From an uncultured Bacilli bacterium (GTDB lineage Bacteria; Bacillota_I; Bacilli_A; RF39; UBA660), in assembly GCA_947624915.1 (NCBI GenBank), contig CANQMF010000018.1, positions 1 to 15,814 of the forward strand: a stretch of 15,814 nucleotides of DNA, read 5' to 3'. How positions within the stretch are numbered: the stretch's first letter is position 1; every line of letters starts with the position of its first letter. The notes beneath the pieces are model-generated. The model saw only the letters and a program-made list of their open reading frames with translations, was not told where the DNA came from and made no database searches. The position numbers and the translations under genes were made by a program. Below are positions 1-6,960 of the stretch, piece by piece.

Positions 1-29
1 GAAAATACCCTAGATTTTTCATTTTTATG

Positions 30-68
30 AAAAAAAGACAAATAAGTAAAAATGTTTACCTATTTGTC
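30..68 (-). terminator. Rho-independent terminator reading leftward
   Basis: Positions 37-50 pair with 55-68 around a 4-nt loop (13 pairs and one mismatch). Read on the minus strand, the hairpin is followed by a run of seven T. It looks like the outer terminator of the leftward nrdD-nrdG transcript, or the end of a short RNA lying between nrdG and this point. Confidence 0.65.
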
Positions 69-80
69 AACAGTCTGTAA

Positions 81-141
81 ATATAGATCATTATATCTAT
101 ATTTTTTTGTAAAAAAATACTAATATTTAGATGTTTTACAA
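81..141. repeat. Two AT-rich hairpins between the nrd terminators
   Basis: Positions 81-88 pair with 95-102, and 107-114 pair with 134-141, both perfectly over 8 bp. Neither has a T-run suggesting termination. With the flanking hairpins they make four stem-loops in about 150 nt. Function unknown; in such AT-rich DNA some of this may be chance. Confidence 0.4.
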
Positions 142-149
142 TATACCTA

Positions 150-188
150 TATAAAAGTAAAACCATATTATTCGTAAATAATATGGTT
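150..188 (-). terminator. Terminator of the nrdD-nrdG operon
   Basis: A perfect 12-bp stem (161-172 with 177-188) has a 4-nt loop and lies about 50 nt past the nrdG stop. On the minus strand it is followed by TTTTACTTTTAT, an imperfect U-tract. The tract is weak, which may be why a second terminator lies further downstream. Confidence 0.6.
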
Positions 189-236
189 ATTATAACGTCA
201 AAAAGAATAAAATAATCATGCTTATTTTAAAAGAAT

Positions 237-800
237 TTACACATATAATCCTTGTTGTCCATAACGACCACAATCGTAATCAACGTCAATATCATCAGCT
301 AAAGCAATGATTACTTTCTTTTGCTTTAGACTTTTATGTACATCTATAATTCGTTGATTACTAGAACCACGGAATTTAATATCATAACTACGTTTAGCCA
401 TTACAAACTTACCATCAACTAAAATATCAATATTTTTTAAAAAGTCCATAATTGAAACATTAGTCTCACTCATCTTCAATAATTCTTCAAAAGTAAACCC
501 CGTATAGCACCAAACATCAAGATTATACTTATGTGCTTCTTTAGCAATCAATGCACACGCTTCTGGTTGAAAAAATGGATCACCACCACTAAAAGTTATT
601 CCTGTTTGAGCATCCAAATGAGATATTTCATCAATAACCTCATCTACGTCGACTTCAAATCCACCTTTAAAGTCATGGGTCCCTGGGTTATGGCATCCTG
701 GACAGTCATGGGAACATCCTTGTGTCCAAACAACTGTCCTAACACCAATACCATCAACAATACTATCTATTTGCAAATCACTTGCTAATCTAATAGTCAC
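237..800 (-). CDS. nrdG: Anaerobic ribonucleotide reductase activase NrdG
   Basis: Radical-SAM enzyme that uses a [4Fe-4S] cluster and S-adenosylmethionine to place the glycyl radical on the class III ribonucleotide reductase, in the anaerobic cytoplasm. The 187-residue product carries the cluster motif C29-x3-C33-x2-C36 and the SAM-binding stretch SGGDPFF near residue 71; the length is normal for NrdG. The start is GTG: the stop TAG of the upstream glycyl-radical gene and this GTG share one base (TAGTG), which implies translational coupling. It is the last gene of the nrd operon. Its substrate glycine appears to sit on the small separate protein immediately upstream rather than on the large subunit, so NrdG and its target are translated side by side. 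Confidence 0.95.
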   Translation of the reverse strand: MTIRLASDLQIDSIVDGIGVRTVVWTQGCSHDCPGCHNPGTHDFKGGFEVDVDEVIDEISHLDAQTGITFSGGDPFFQPEACALIAKEAHKYNLDVWCYTGFTFEELLKMSETNVSIMDFLKNIDILVDGKFVMAKRSYDIKFRGSSNQRIIDVHKSLKQKKVIIALADDIDVDYDCGRYGQQGLYV

Positions 801-976
801 TATTTTGCTTCTTTACAAATAGGTGTTGCCAAAATTTCTTTAATACCAGAATGTTTTACACGATCTTTTTCCTCTGCTCTTTTTCCATTATTGAAACGTT
901 TAACATCACCTGAAAGGTATCCTGTTACCCTTCTAATTCTTTCAAATCCTACACCTTCACCAACTAATTTTTCCAT
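800..976 (-). CDS. Free-standing glycyl-radical domain of class III ribonucleotide reductase
   Basis: A 58-residue protein whose core RVTGYLSGDVKRFNNGKRAE matches the C-terminal glycyl-radical segment that normally ends NrdD; G19 in RVTGYL is the predicted radical glycine. The large subunit next door lacks this motif and stops after its zinc-binding cysteines, so the two products together equal one conventional NrdD. The chosen start (ATG at 976) has GGAGG 7 nt upstream. An upstream ATG at 1003 in the same frame would overlap the end of the large subunit and lacks a good site, so it is rejected. The gene begins 14 nt after the large-subunit stop, in a different frame, and its stop overlaps the nrdG GTG. 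Inferred role: supplies the activated glycine in trans, as GrcA/YfiD does for pyruvate formate-lyase. A recent fission of nrdD is the alternative description. Confidence 0.85.
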   Translation of the reverse strand: MEKLVGEGVGFERIRRVTGYLSGDVKRFNNGKRAEEKDRVKHSGIKEILATPICKEAK

Positions 977-990
977 TTCAAATCCTCCTT

Positions 991-3318
991 TTAACATCCA
1001 CAATTAAGTGATTTTACCTCTTCTAAAGGTATACTATCAAACTCTTTACGTCCACAACCTGGACAAACATCACCAATTACCCCCACATAACCACATACAG
1101 GATCTCTATCAACCGGATGGTTAATAGCACAATATCCCATACCTGATTCTTTCATTAAACGAATAATTTTCTCAAATGCCTCAACATTTTGAACTGTATC
1201 TCCATCTAATTCAATATAAGATATGTGTCCACCATTAGTCAAAGTATGATATGGTGCCTCGATAGCAATTTTATTTTTAATACTTATATTGTAATAAACA
1301 GGAACATGGAATGAATTTGTATAATAACTACGATCAGTTATTCCTTTCATTTTTCCATATATAGCTCTATCTATTGCAACAAAACGGCCGGCTAATCCTT
1401 CGGCTGGAGTTGCAATTAAAGTGAAGTTTAAATTATAATCCTTACAATATTCATTACATTTTTGACGCATAAATCCAATGATCTCTAAACCCAATTTTTG
1501 AGCTTCTTCACTTTCGCCATGATGTTTACCAATTAAAGCTTTTAATGTTTCAGCTAAACCAATAAATCCTATTGTCAAAGTACCATGTTTTAATAATTTT
1601 CTTAAGCGATCAGTTGGTTTTAACTTTTCACCATCAGTCCATACCCCTGATCCAAGTAAAAATGGAAAATTATAAACTTTTTTACTACATTGAACCTCAA
1701 AACGTTCTAATAATTGATCTCTAACTAAATCCATCATTTCAGCTAAATCTTCATAAAACGCTTTCATATCAGCCTTATCACGTGTCTTTAAACAAATACC
1801 ATGTTTAATTCCTAATCGAGGTAAGTTAATAGTTGTAAAAGATAAATTGCCTCGTCCACCAGTTGTTTGATTATTTAAATCAGTTACATCGGCCATTACT
1901 CTAGTACGACACCCCATATAACCAACTTCACTGCGATAATCCCCTTCTTTATAAAATTCTAAATTAAATGGTGCATCTAAAAATGAGAAATTAGGAAATA
2001 ATCTTTTAGCAGATACTTTACAAGCTAATTTAAATAAATCATAATTAGGATCGCCTGGATTATAGTTAACACCCTCTTTTAATTTAAATATTGAAACTGG
2101 AAATATCGGTGTTTCTCCTCTTCCAAGCCCAGCCTCTGTAGCTTCTAGAAAATTTTTAATAACCATACGCCCTTCGGCTGAAGTATCTGTACCTAAGTTA
2201 ACTGATGAAAATGGAACTTGAGCACCAGCTCGAGAATGCATAGTATTTAAATTATGGATAAAAGCTTCCATAGCTTGATATGTTTGACGATTAGTCTTAG
2301 CCAATGCTTTCTCATAACTCTTTTCAAATAAATGTTTAATACGATTAGAATCGGCATACATCGGCTCAAACCTAGTAATATCCACTTCAATAGAATTAAG
2401 TTTATCTATTTCTTTACTTACTTTATCCATGCTAACAAATGGTAATAAATCCTCGAAATCTAACAAATCATATATATGTTGTTTAAACTCTTTTTTGAAG
2501 GTCTTTAATACTCCTGGTGCCATATAATAGTCAAAAGCTGGTATTGATTGTCCGCCATGTTGATCATTTTGATTAGATTGAATAGCTATAGCCGCTAATG
2601 CACTATATGATCCAATATTTCCCGGTGTCCTAAGATGTCCATGACCAGTTGAAAAACCCTTTTTAAATAATTTATCTAGTTCAATTTGCATACAAGTAGT
2701 CGTTCCCATTGCAAAGAAATCCATGTCATGAATGTGGATATCTCCTTCATCATGAGCCATCGAAAATTTCTTTTTCATTAGGTATGCTTTAGCAAACTCT
2801 TTAGAAACAGTACTACCGTATTGAAGCATCGTTCCCATCGCACTGTCTCCATCAATATTGGCGTTTTCTCTTTTGGTATCATCTTCATTTGCATTTTTTA
2901 AACCAAGCCCTTCTAATGTCTTTAAAAATTTGTGAATTTTTTTATCATCAGAAAATAATGCTCTTGATTGATTACGACGTTCACGATATTCTGAAAAAGA
3001 TTTCAACACATCTTTATAACCTTTTTTGTCTAACTCTATTTCAATTAAATCTTGAATTTCTTCAATCTTAATACGTGTTTCATTCTTATATTTTTTTTCA
3101 ATCGCTTTGATAACACCTAAATAAACCTTATTTATATCATCTTCAGTATAAGCTGTCACTAATGGTTTTGATTCATCATCTTCTTCTGGAATAATATCCT
3201 TAACACTATCAAACCCTTTTTTTATTGCAATAGCTATTTTACTAGCATCAAAACCCACCTTTTTACCATTTCTCTTAATTACATCAAGCGTTATTTTGTT
3301 ATATCCATCTGTCATCAT
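991..3318 (-). CDS. nrdD: Anaerobic ribonucleoside-triphosphate reductase, catalytic subunit lacking the glycyl-radical tail
   Basis: Class III reductase making dNTPs from NTPs without oxygen. The 775 residues hold an N-terminal ATP-cone (about 8-100, VIKRNGKKVGFDASK), which binds ATP/dATP for activity control, then the ten-stranded barrel with active-site cysteine candidates C209 (TTTCMQ) and C470 (GYMGCRTRV). The C-terminus has zinc-type cysteines C742 (VCGYVG), C752 and C755 (CPGCG). In ordinary NrdD a glycyl-radical motif follows directly; here the chain instead ends NCGC and stops, and the motif is encoded by the next gene. GGAGG lies 4 nt before the ATG at 3318 and 7 nt before a second ATG at 3315, so either may be used. 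It is the first gene of the nrd operon, with its own promoter. No obvious NrdR boxes are visible upstream. Confidence 0.93.
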   Translation of the reverse strand: MMTDGYNKITLDVIKRNGKKVGFDASKIAIAIKKGFDSVKDIIPEEDDESKPLVTAYTEDDINKVYLGVIKAIEKKYKNETRIKIEEIQDLIEIELDKKGYKDVLKSFSEYRERRNQSRALFSDDKKIHKFLKTLEGLGLKNANEDDTKRENANIDGDSAMGTMLQYGSTVSKEFAKAYLMKKKFSMAHDEGDIHIHDMDFFAMGTTTCMQIELDKLFKKGFSTGHGHLRTPGNIGSYSALAAIAIQSNQNDQHGGQSIPAFDYYMAPGVLKTFKKEFKQHIYDLLDFEDLLPFVSMDKVSKEIDKLNSIEVDITRFEPMYADSNRIKHLFEKSYEKALAKTNRQTYQAMEAFIHNLNTMHSRAGAQVPFSSVNLGTDTSAEGRMVIKNFLEATEAGLGRGETPIFPVSIFKLKEGVNYNPGDPNYDLFKLACKVSAKRLFPNFSFLDAPFNLEFYKEGDYRSEVGYMGCRTRVMADVTDLNNQTTGGRGNLSFTTINLPRLGIKHGICLKTRDKADMKAFYEDLAEMMDLVRDQLLERFEVQCSKKVYNFPFLLGSGVWTDGEKLKPTDRLRKLLKHGTLTIGFIGLAETLKALIGKHHGESEEAQKLGLEIIGFMRQKCNEYCKDYNLNFTLIATPAEGLAGRFVAIDRAIYGKMKGITDRSYYTNSFHVPVYYNISIKNKIAIEAPYHTLTNGGHISYIELDGDTVQNVEAFEKIIRLMKESGMGYCAINHPVDRDPVCGYVGVIGDVCPGCGRKEFDSIPLEEVKSLNCGC

Positions 3319-3341
3319 TTTACCTCCTACTGTCTAAACAA

Positions 3342-3371
3342 ATTATACTATTGATATGGGCTATAATGCAA
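3342..3371 (-). promoter_or_regulatory. Promoter proximal to nrdD
   Basis: Minus-strand TTGCAT (3371-3366), 18-bp spacer and a perfect TATAAT (3347-3342), about 24 nt before the nrdD ATG. The predicted transcript start gives a leader just long enough for the GGAGG site. Confidence 0.65.
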
Positions 3372-3484
3372 TAGTTTTGACGACTTTTTTAGTGGTTTTT
3401 TGATAATATTTCCTTCATACATTATTTTACAACAATTTGTTTTTTCATTTTTTTACATTTTTTAACTTTTTCATTTTTTTAATT

Positions 3485-3511
3485 ATTATATTATGTGTAT
3501 AACAAACACAT
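3485..3511 (-). promoter_or_regulatory. Inverted repeat abutting a possible distal nrdD promoter
   Basis: ATGTGT-N7-ACACAT (3493-3511) lies 2 bp upstream of a minus-strand TATAAT (3490-3485), where it would cover the spacer and -35 region. The 333-nt gap 3319-3651 otherwise holds the mutM terminators, the proximal nrdD promoter and AT-rich filler. The repeat does not match the NrdR box orientation (ACA...TGT). Operator function is inferred from position only. Confidence 0.3.
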
Positions 3512-3560
3512 TATCGATTAAAATGGTTTAATTTATAAGAGCAACAGCTTATTTTATTCA

Positions 3561-3619
3561 AAAAAAGTGTTATTTCCAAATAACAAAAAAAATGATTTTT
3601 TCTCAGCATCATTTTTTTT
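3561..3619 (-). terminator. Tandem terminators after mutM
   Basis: Two consecutive hairpins. Positions 3585-3596 pair with 3608-3619 (12 bp, 11-nt loop) about 33 nt past the mutM stop, giving eight T on the minus strand. Then 3569-3575 pairs with 3578-3584, and a U-run (complement of 3561-3566) follows 2 nt later. Together they should insulate nrdD from mutM transcription. Confidence 0.75.
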
Positions 3620-3651
3620 AAATATAATTTTTTTCGCTCTTTTATAATTTG

Positions 3652-4473
3652 CTATTTTTGACAATTTGGACAATAGTAGGTACCTCTACCACCAACACGG
3701 ATTTTAACAATTTCACTTGAACAATCAGGGCACTTTTGACCAACTTTATTGTGTACTAATAACGAATTTTGAAACCTACCATGAACTCCTTCACTAGATT
3801 CATAGGAACGAATGGTTGTCCCACCCTTGTTAATTGCTTCTTTTAAAATTTTACTTGTATTAACAATAATATTCTTACACTCTTGAGAAGTTAATTCACT
3901 AGCTATTTTTAACGGATTTAAATGACTCATAAACAATATTTCATCAGCATAAATATTTCCAATGCCAACAATAATACTTTGATCTAGTAATACCGTTTTT
4001 ATAGGCAATTTCTTTTTAGCAAATCTACTCATTAAATAATTTGGAGTTAAATTCTTATCCCAAGGTTCATAACCAAGTTCATTAAGTGGTTTTTCCTCAA
4101 AAGCCTTTTTCTTATCCAAAAGATACATACGTCCAAATTTACGAGTATCATTATAACGTAACTCATTTCCACTTTTAAACGCAAAAACTACATGTTCATG
4201 ACGAGTCAGTGCATCCCCCTTATGGCGAATAAAGAATTTGCCCTCCATACGCAAATGAGCAAGCAAATAATAATCATTTAAAACAAAAATCAACCATTTA
4301 CCACGGCGATCCATCCCAATTATTTGTTGCCCTTTTATTTTTTCCTTAAATTCCTCAACTACCGGCTCAGCTATAATATTAGGATAATAAACTTCAGCTC
4401 CAATAATTATCTCATTTAAAATATTATTTTCTAAAGTTCGTCTCACCGTTTCAACTTCAGGAAGTTCTGGCAT
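3652..4473 (-). CDS. mutM: Formamidopyrimidine-DNA glycosylase (Fpg/MutM)
   Basis: Bifunctional base-excision repair glycosylase and AP lyase removing 8-oxoguanine and formamidopyrimidines. The 273-residue protein has the full family architecture: N-terminal MPELPEVETVRR with catalytic P2 and E3, K59 in the MDRRGKW loop, the helix-two-turn-helix around residues 165-180 (DQSIIVGIGNIYADEILF), and a C-terminal zinc finger C248/C251/C268/C271 with R263 in GGRGTYY. Length is typical. The ATG at 4473 is preceded by AGAGGTG at good spacing. It is transcribed alone from its own promoter and closed by tandem terminators; the neighbouring recombinase diverges from it. Confidence 0.97.
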   Translation of the reverse strand: MPELPEVETVRRTLENNILNEIIIGAEVYYPNIIAEPVVEEFKEKIKGQQIIGMDRRGKWLIFVLNDYYLLAHLRMEGKFFIRHKGDALTRHEHVVFAFKSGNELRYNDTRKFGRMYLLDKKKAFEEKPLNELGYEPWDKNLTPNYLMSRFAKKKLPIKTVLLDQSIIVGIGNIYADEILFMSHLNPLKIASELTSQECKNIIVNTSKILKEAINKGGTTIRSYESSEGVHGRFQNSLLVHNKVGQKCPDCSSEIVKIRVGGRGTYYCPNCQK

Positions 4474-4527
4474 AACAACACCTCTTTCATATTACAAAAT
4501 TAAAATTTATATCAATCTTTTTATTTT

Positions 4528-4556
4528 ATTATATCGCAAGAACGGGTGTCTTTAAA
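4528..4556 (-). promoter_or_regulatory. Predicted mutM promoter
   Basis: Minus-strand TTTAAA (4556-4551), 17-bp spacer, perfect TATAAT (4533-4528), about 55 nt before the mutM start. The -10 is strong and the -35 weak. Confidence 0.55.
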
Positions 4557-4602
4557 TAGTTTTATAAATATTTATTTAACAAATCACTTAATATGTCAGT
4601 AC

Positions 4603-4614
4603 GGTTATATAACC
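4603..4614. repeat. 12-bp palindrome between mutM and the recombinase gene
   Basis: A perfect palindrome, GGTTATATAACC, lies in the divergent intergenic region about 90 nt upstream of the recombinase start. It could be an operator or part of a recombination site. No second copy was found on the other side of the recombinase. Confidence 0.3.
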
Positions 4615-4672
4615 AATTTACATAATTTAACAGCTTGTAAAAGATAAACTTATTTATTATTAACCATTACAT

Positions 4673-4695
4673 TATAATATTTTATTTGAAGGAGG
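4673..4695 (+). promoter_or_regulatory. -10 element and ribosome binding site of the recombinase gene
   Basis: TATAAT at 4673-4678 has no convincing -35 at the proper distance. GGAGG at 4691-4695 lies 6 nt before the ATG at 4702 and fixes the start. Confidence 0.45.
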
Positions 4696-4701
4696 TAGTT
4701 A

Positions 4702-5673
4702 ATGAATATATTTAAACAAAAAATACTTTACAAAGATTTTATTTACGAATGGCTAATGGAAAAAAAACAATATGTCAAAGAATCAACATATGCTAATTAT
4801 TCAAACAAGGTATTTAATCACATTGTACCAAGTCTTGGCAATTACTTACTACAAGACTTAAACCACAAAATTATTCAAGAATTTGTCTTAAGTCTATATA
4901 AGACTGGTCACAAAAAGAAAAAAGGTGGGCTTTCCGAAAAAACAATTAGAGACATTGTAATTATTATTAAAGACAGTTTAAGAAAAGGTATGATTGAAAA
5001 GCTAATTCCAGACATCGACTTATCTTTTACTTATCCTAAGAATCACTCAAAAAAGAGAATTGTCATATTAACTAAGCAAGAACAAGTGAGGCTTACTAAT
5101 TATATTGTCAAGCATTTAACAACACGTAATATCGGTATTCTTATTTCTTTATATTCAGGCGTAAGAATTGGTGAGCTATGTGCTTTAACATGGAATGATA
5201 TTAATTTTAAAAAAGGTATTCTCTTTATTAACAAAACAATCCAAAGGATTTACATTAAAGATAAAAAGAAAAACAGTTCCAAAGTCATTATTTCACCACC
5301 TAAGACTAAAAACTCTAATCGTGAGATTCCTTTGCATAGAGGTTTCTTAGAGTTATTAAAAAAAGTAAAAAGTGATGATAACCACTATATCCTTACAGGC
5401 ACAGAACATCATACTGAGCCGCGTTCTTATCGAAAATTTTTCTGTGCCACTTTAAAAGTTGCTAAAATTAGAAATATTAACTTTCATAGTTTGAGACATA
5501 CCTTTGCTACCAATTGTATTGCCCTTGGTACTGACTATAAAACAGTAAGTGAGTTACTAGGCCATGCTAGCGTTTCAATCACCCTTAATTTATATGTACA
5601 CCCTAGTTTATCACAAAAGAAAAAGTGTATTAATATGATTTGTAAAGTATTTGAAGAGAAAGTAGTATCATAA
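4702..5673 (+). CDS. Tyrosine-type site-specific recombinase / integrase
   Basis: 323 residues with an N-terminal SAM-like core-binding domain (about 10-105) and a C-terminal catalytic domain. The active-site set is complete: R155 (YSGVRIGE), a lysine at K201 or K203, H262 and R265 (HSLRHTF), H288 (LLGHAS) and nucleophile Y298 (NLYVHP). It should cut and rejoin DNA through a 3'-phosphotyrosine. It is the only plus-strand gene in the left 10 kb and has its own ribosome site and terminator. No excisionase, phage, relaxase or tRNA gene is nearby, so it is either the remnant of an integrated element or a resident recombinase acting on sites elsewhere, such as a promoter-inverting enzyme. XerC/D identity is less likely: the N-terminal domain resembles phage and transposon integrases. 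Base composition resembles the neighbours. Confidence 0.9.
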   Translation: MNIFKQKILYKDFIYEWLMEKKQYVKESTYANYSNKVFNHIVPSLGNYLLQDLNHKIIQEFVLSLYKTGHKKKKGGLSEKTIRDIVIIIKDSLRKGMIEKLIPDIDLSFTYPKNHSKKRIVILTKQEQVRLTNYIVKHLTTRNIGILISLYSGVRIGELCALTWNDINFKKGILFINKTIQRIYIKDKKKNSSKVIISPPKTKNSNREIPLHRGFLELLKKVKSDDNHYILTGTEHHTEPRSYRKFFCATLKVAKIRNINFHSLRHTFATNCIALGTDYKTVSELLGHASVSITLNLYVHPSLSQKKKCINMICKVFEEKVVS

Positions 5674-5685
5674 TACTTTCTTTTT
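5658..5685 (+). terminator. Terminator of the recombinase gene, overlapping its stop codon
   Basis: Positions 5658-5664 pair with 5674-5680, followed by five T. The left arm is inside the coding region and the TAA (5671-5673) is in the loop. Confidence 0.65.
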
Positions 5686-5759
5686 CATAAATTTAAAAAT
5701 ATTTTAACCAGATGTACCTTTTTCTATTTTGTTAGTGCTCTAATCCTAAGTCAAGGCAT

Positions 5760-5785
5760 AAAAAAAGACTGTTATACAGCCTTTT
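5760..5785 (-). terminator. Terminator of the rplU-prp-rpmA operon, overlapping the rpmA stop
   Basis: Positions 5776-5785 pair with 5763-5772 (10 bp, one G-U, 3-nt loop) and the minus strand continues in T. The last rpmA codons and the TAA form part of the hairpin. Confidence 0.75.
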
Positions 5786-6065
5786 GTGAATAAATACTAA
5801 CTTGTTTTTTATCTTTACCTAAGCGTTCAAATTTTACATATCCACTAATTTTAGCATATAAAGTATCATCTGATCCAATTCCTACATTAATACCTGGATG
5901 AATCTTTGTACCTCTTTGACGATATAGAATAGATCCCCCAGTTACATATTCACCATCAGCAGCTTTAGCTCCTAATCTTTTAGATATTGAATCACGTCCG
6001 TTTTTTGTTGAACCTTGACCTTTCTTATGAGCAAATAATTGGATATTTAATGTCATCAATTTCAT
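5772..6065 (-). CDS. rpmA: 50S ribosomal protein L27
   Basis: Large-subunit protein near the peptidyl-transferase centre. The 97-residue product shows the L27 core [19 protein letters not shown] and [16 protein letters not shown]. It begins with an 11-residue extension ending NIQLF before AHKKG. In Firmicutes this extension is removed after the F by the protease Prp, exposing the N-terminus that reaches the active site; Prp is encoded immediately upstream. The ATG at 6065 has AGGAGG 9 nt upstream; a second in-frame ATG three codons later is further away. It is the last gene of the operon. Confidence 0.97.
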   Translation of the reverse strand: MKLMTLNIQLFAHKKGQGSTKNGRDSISKRLGAKAADGEYVTGGSILYRQRGTKIHPGINVGIGSDDTLYAKISGYVKFERLGKDKKQVSIYSQKAV

Positions 6066-6083
6066 CGATGAGCACCTCCTATC

Positions 6084-6389
6084 TTAATAATTAACTTTCA
6101 TATATTTTTTATAGTCCAAAGAAAGATTCTCTAACATATTTAACATATTATCAATAAGTTTATCAATAATTTCATTATGTGTTAAAAAACCTATCTCAAG
6201 CAATCCATCTGCTTCACTATAAACAAGACAGCCCTCATTTATGCTTATTAAAGCATTTACTGTCGTAATAGCGATGCATGATACAGATGCACAAACAATA
6301 TCAAAACCTTCCTCTGCATATCCTGCATGTCCTGATATTTTAATGTAATTAACTACATCATCAGTCTTCTTTACATCTACTACAATCAT
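6084..6389 (-). CDS. prp: Ribosomal-processing cysteine protease Prp (YsxB family)
   Basis: Small cysteine protease that trims the N-terminal extension of L27. The 101 residues contain the expected dyad: H21 in SGHAGYAEEG and C33 in DIVCASVS, matching the H22/C34 arrangement described for Staphylococcus aureus Prp. The gene lies in the canonical position between rplU and rpmA, starting 2 nt after the rplU stop, which suggests translational coupling. Its substrate motif [10 protein letters not shown] is present in the adjacent L27, so enzyme and target agree. Confidence 0.93.
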   Translation of the reverse strand: MIVVDVKKTDDVVNYIKISGHAGYAEEGFDIVCASVSCIAITTVNALISINEGCLVYSEADGLLEIGFLTHNEIIDKLIDNMLNMLENLSLDYKKYMKVNY

Positions 6390-6391
6390 AA

Positions 6392-6694
6392 CTATCTTTC
6401 TTTAATAGTTTTAATTTCTAACTTAGTATATGGTTGACGATGTCCTTGAGTTTTATGATAATTTTTCTTTTGTTTATATTTATAAACAATTATTTTCTTT
6501 TCTTTGCCTTGTTTCATAACAGTAGCAATTACTTTAGCACCATTAACATAAGGATTACCAGCCTTACCATTTACCATTAAAACTTTATCGAAAGTTACTT
6601 CTTTACCAGCTTCTACATCTAGCTTTTCAACATAAATAACAGAACCTTCTTCAACATAGTATTGCTTTCCACCAGTTTCAATAACAGCTTTCAT
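6392..6694 (-). CDS. rplU: 50S ribosomal protein L21
   Basis: Binds 23S rRNA in the large subunit. The 100-residue product starts [14 protein letters not shown] and contains [21 protein letters not shown], the usual basic C-terminal RNA-binding segment. The ATG at 6694 is chosen because AGGAGG lies 6 nt upstream; the open frame continues to an earlier ATG at 6727, but that sits inside the 5' leader. First gene of the rplU-prp-rpmA operon, with a strong promoter. Confidence 0.97.
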   Translation of the reverse strand: MKAVIETGGKQYYVEEGSVIYVEKLDVEAGKEVTFDKVLMVNGKAGNPYVNGAKVIATVMKQGKEKKIIVYKYKQKKNYHKTQGHRQPYTKLEIKTIKER

Positions 6695-6785
6695 ATTTTC
6701 CTCCTTTATAAATCTAAGACTCGCCATTAAGGTACCTACGTTTAAAACCTTTTCTGGGCGGTTGTAGAATGAGGCCCTACACAGT
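6695..6785 (-). promoter_or_regulatory. Predicted L21 leader (autoregulatory 5' UTR of rplU)
   Basis: About 90 nt lie between the predicted transcript start and rplU. The stretch is richer in G+C than its surroundings and can fold: CGCC around 6762 can pair with GGCG around 6722, enclosing AAGGT/ACCTT pairing near 6731-6750. Bacillota commonly have an L21 leader here that binds a ribosomal protein to control the operon. Assignment rests on position, composition and pairing, not on a covariance-model match. Confidence 0.55.
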
Positions 6786-6790
6786 ATTAC

Positions 6791-6819
6791 ATTTTAACAT
6801 AATACCCTTTATTTGTCAA
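6791..6819 (-). promoter_or_regulatory. Strong sigma-A-type promoter of rplU operon
   Basis: Minus-strand TTGACA (6819-6814), exactly 17 bp, TAAAAT (6796-6791). The start point is expected near 6785, giving the leader described above. Confidence 0.85.
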
Positions 6820-6959
6820 ACATACTTATCTAAGTTTAGTGAAATGAATAATGTAATGTCTCTTTTGACAATGTTTTGCATATTTAGACAGTACAAATCA
6901 AGTCTATCCTTTCCACCTAAATTCAAAATATCTATAAATTGATAATAAATTTCAGCCAC
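6816..6959 (-). CDS. Possible 47-codon small ORF after spoIVFB
   Basis: An open frame begins with GTG one base after the spoIVFB stop (TAAGGTG) and runs 47 codons to a TGA embedded in the -35 box of the rplU promoter. The product would include the stretch NLGGKDRLDLYCLNMQN and has no recognisable domain. There is no separate ribosome site, so expression would depend on coupling to spoIVFB. An uninterrupted frame of this length in such AT-rich DNA is only mildly unusual. It could also be a decayed remnant of a gene or of the longer spoIVFB C-terminus. Confidence 0.3.
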   Translation of the reverse strand: MAEIYYQFIDILNLGGKDRLDLYCLNMQNIVKRDITLFISLNLDKYV

Positions 6960-6960
6960 C

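Noticed and set aside
800..1003. nrdD interrupted by a simple frameshift
   Set aside because: A proper stop, a GGAGG site, a well-placed ATG and a stop-start overlap with nrdG all support two real genes. No single-base change would rejoin the frames without translating the ribosome-site region.
3319..3420. NrdR boxes upstream of nrdD
   Set aside because: No pair of ACA(C)-like/(G)TGT palindromes at the usual spacing could be found near the promoter.
4474..5771. Prophage or integrative element around the recombinase
   Set aside because: Only the recombinase gene is present; both flanks are housekeeping genes and no direct repeats or tRNA target were seen.
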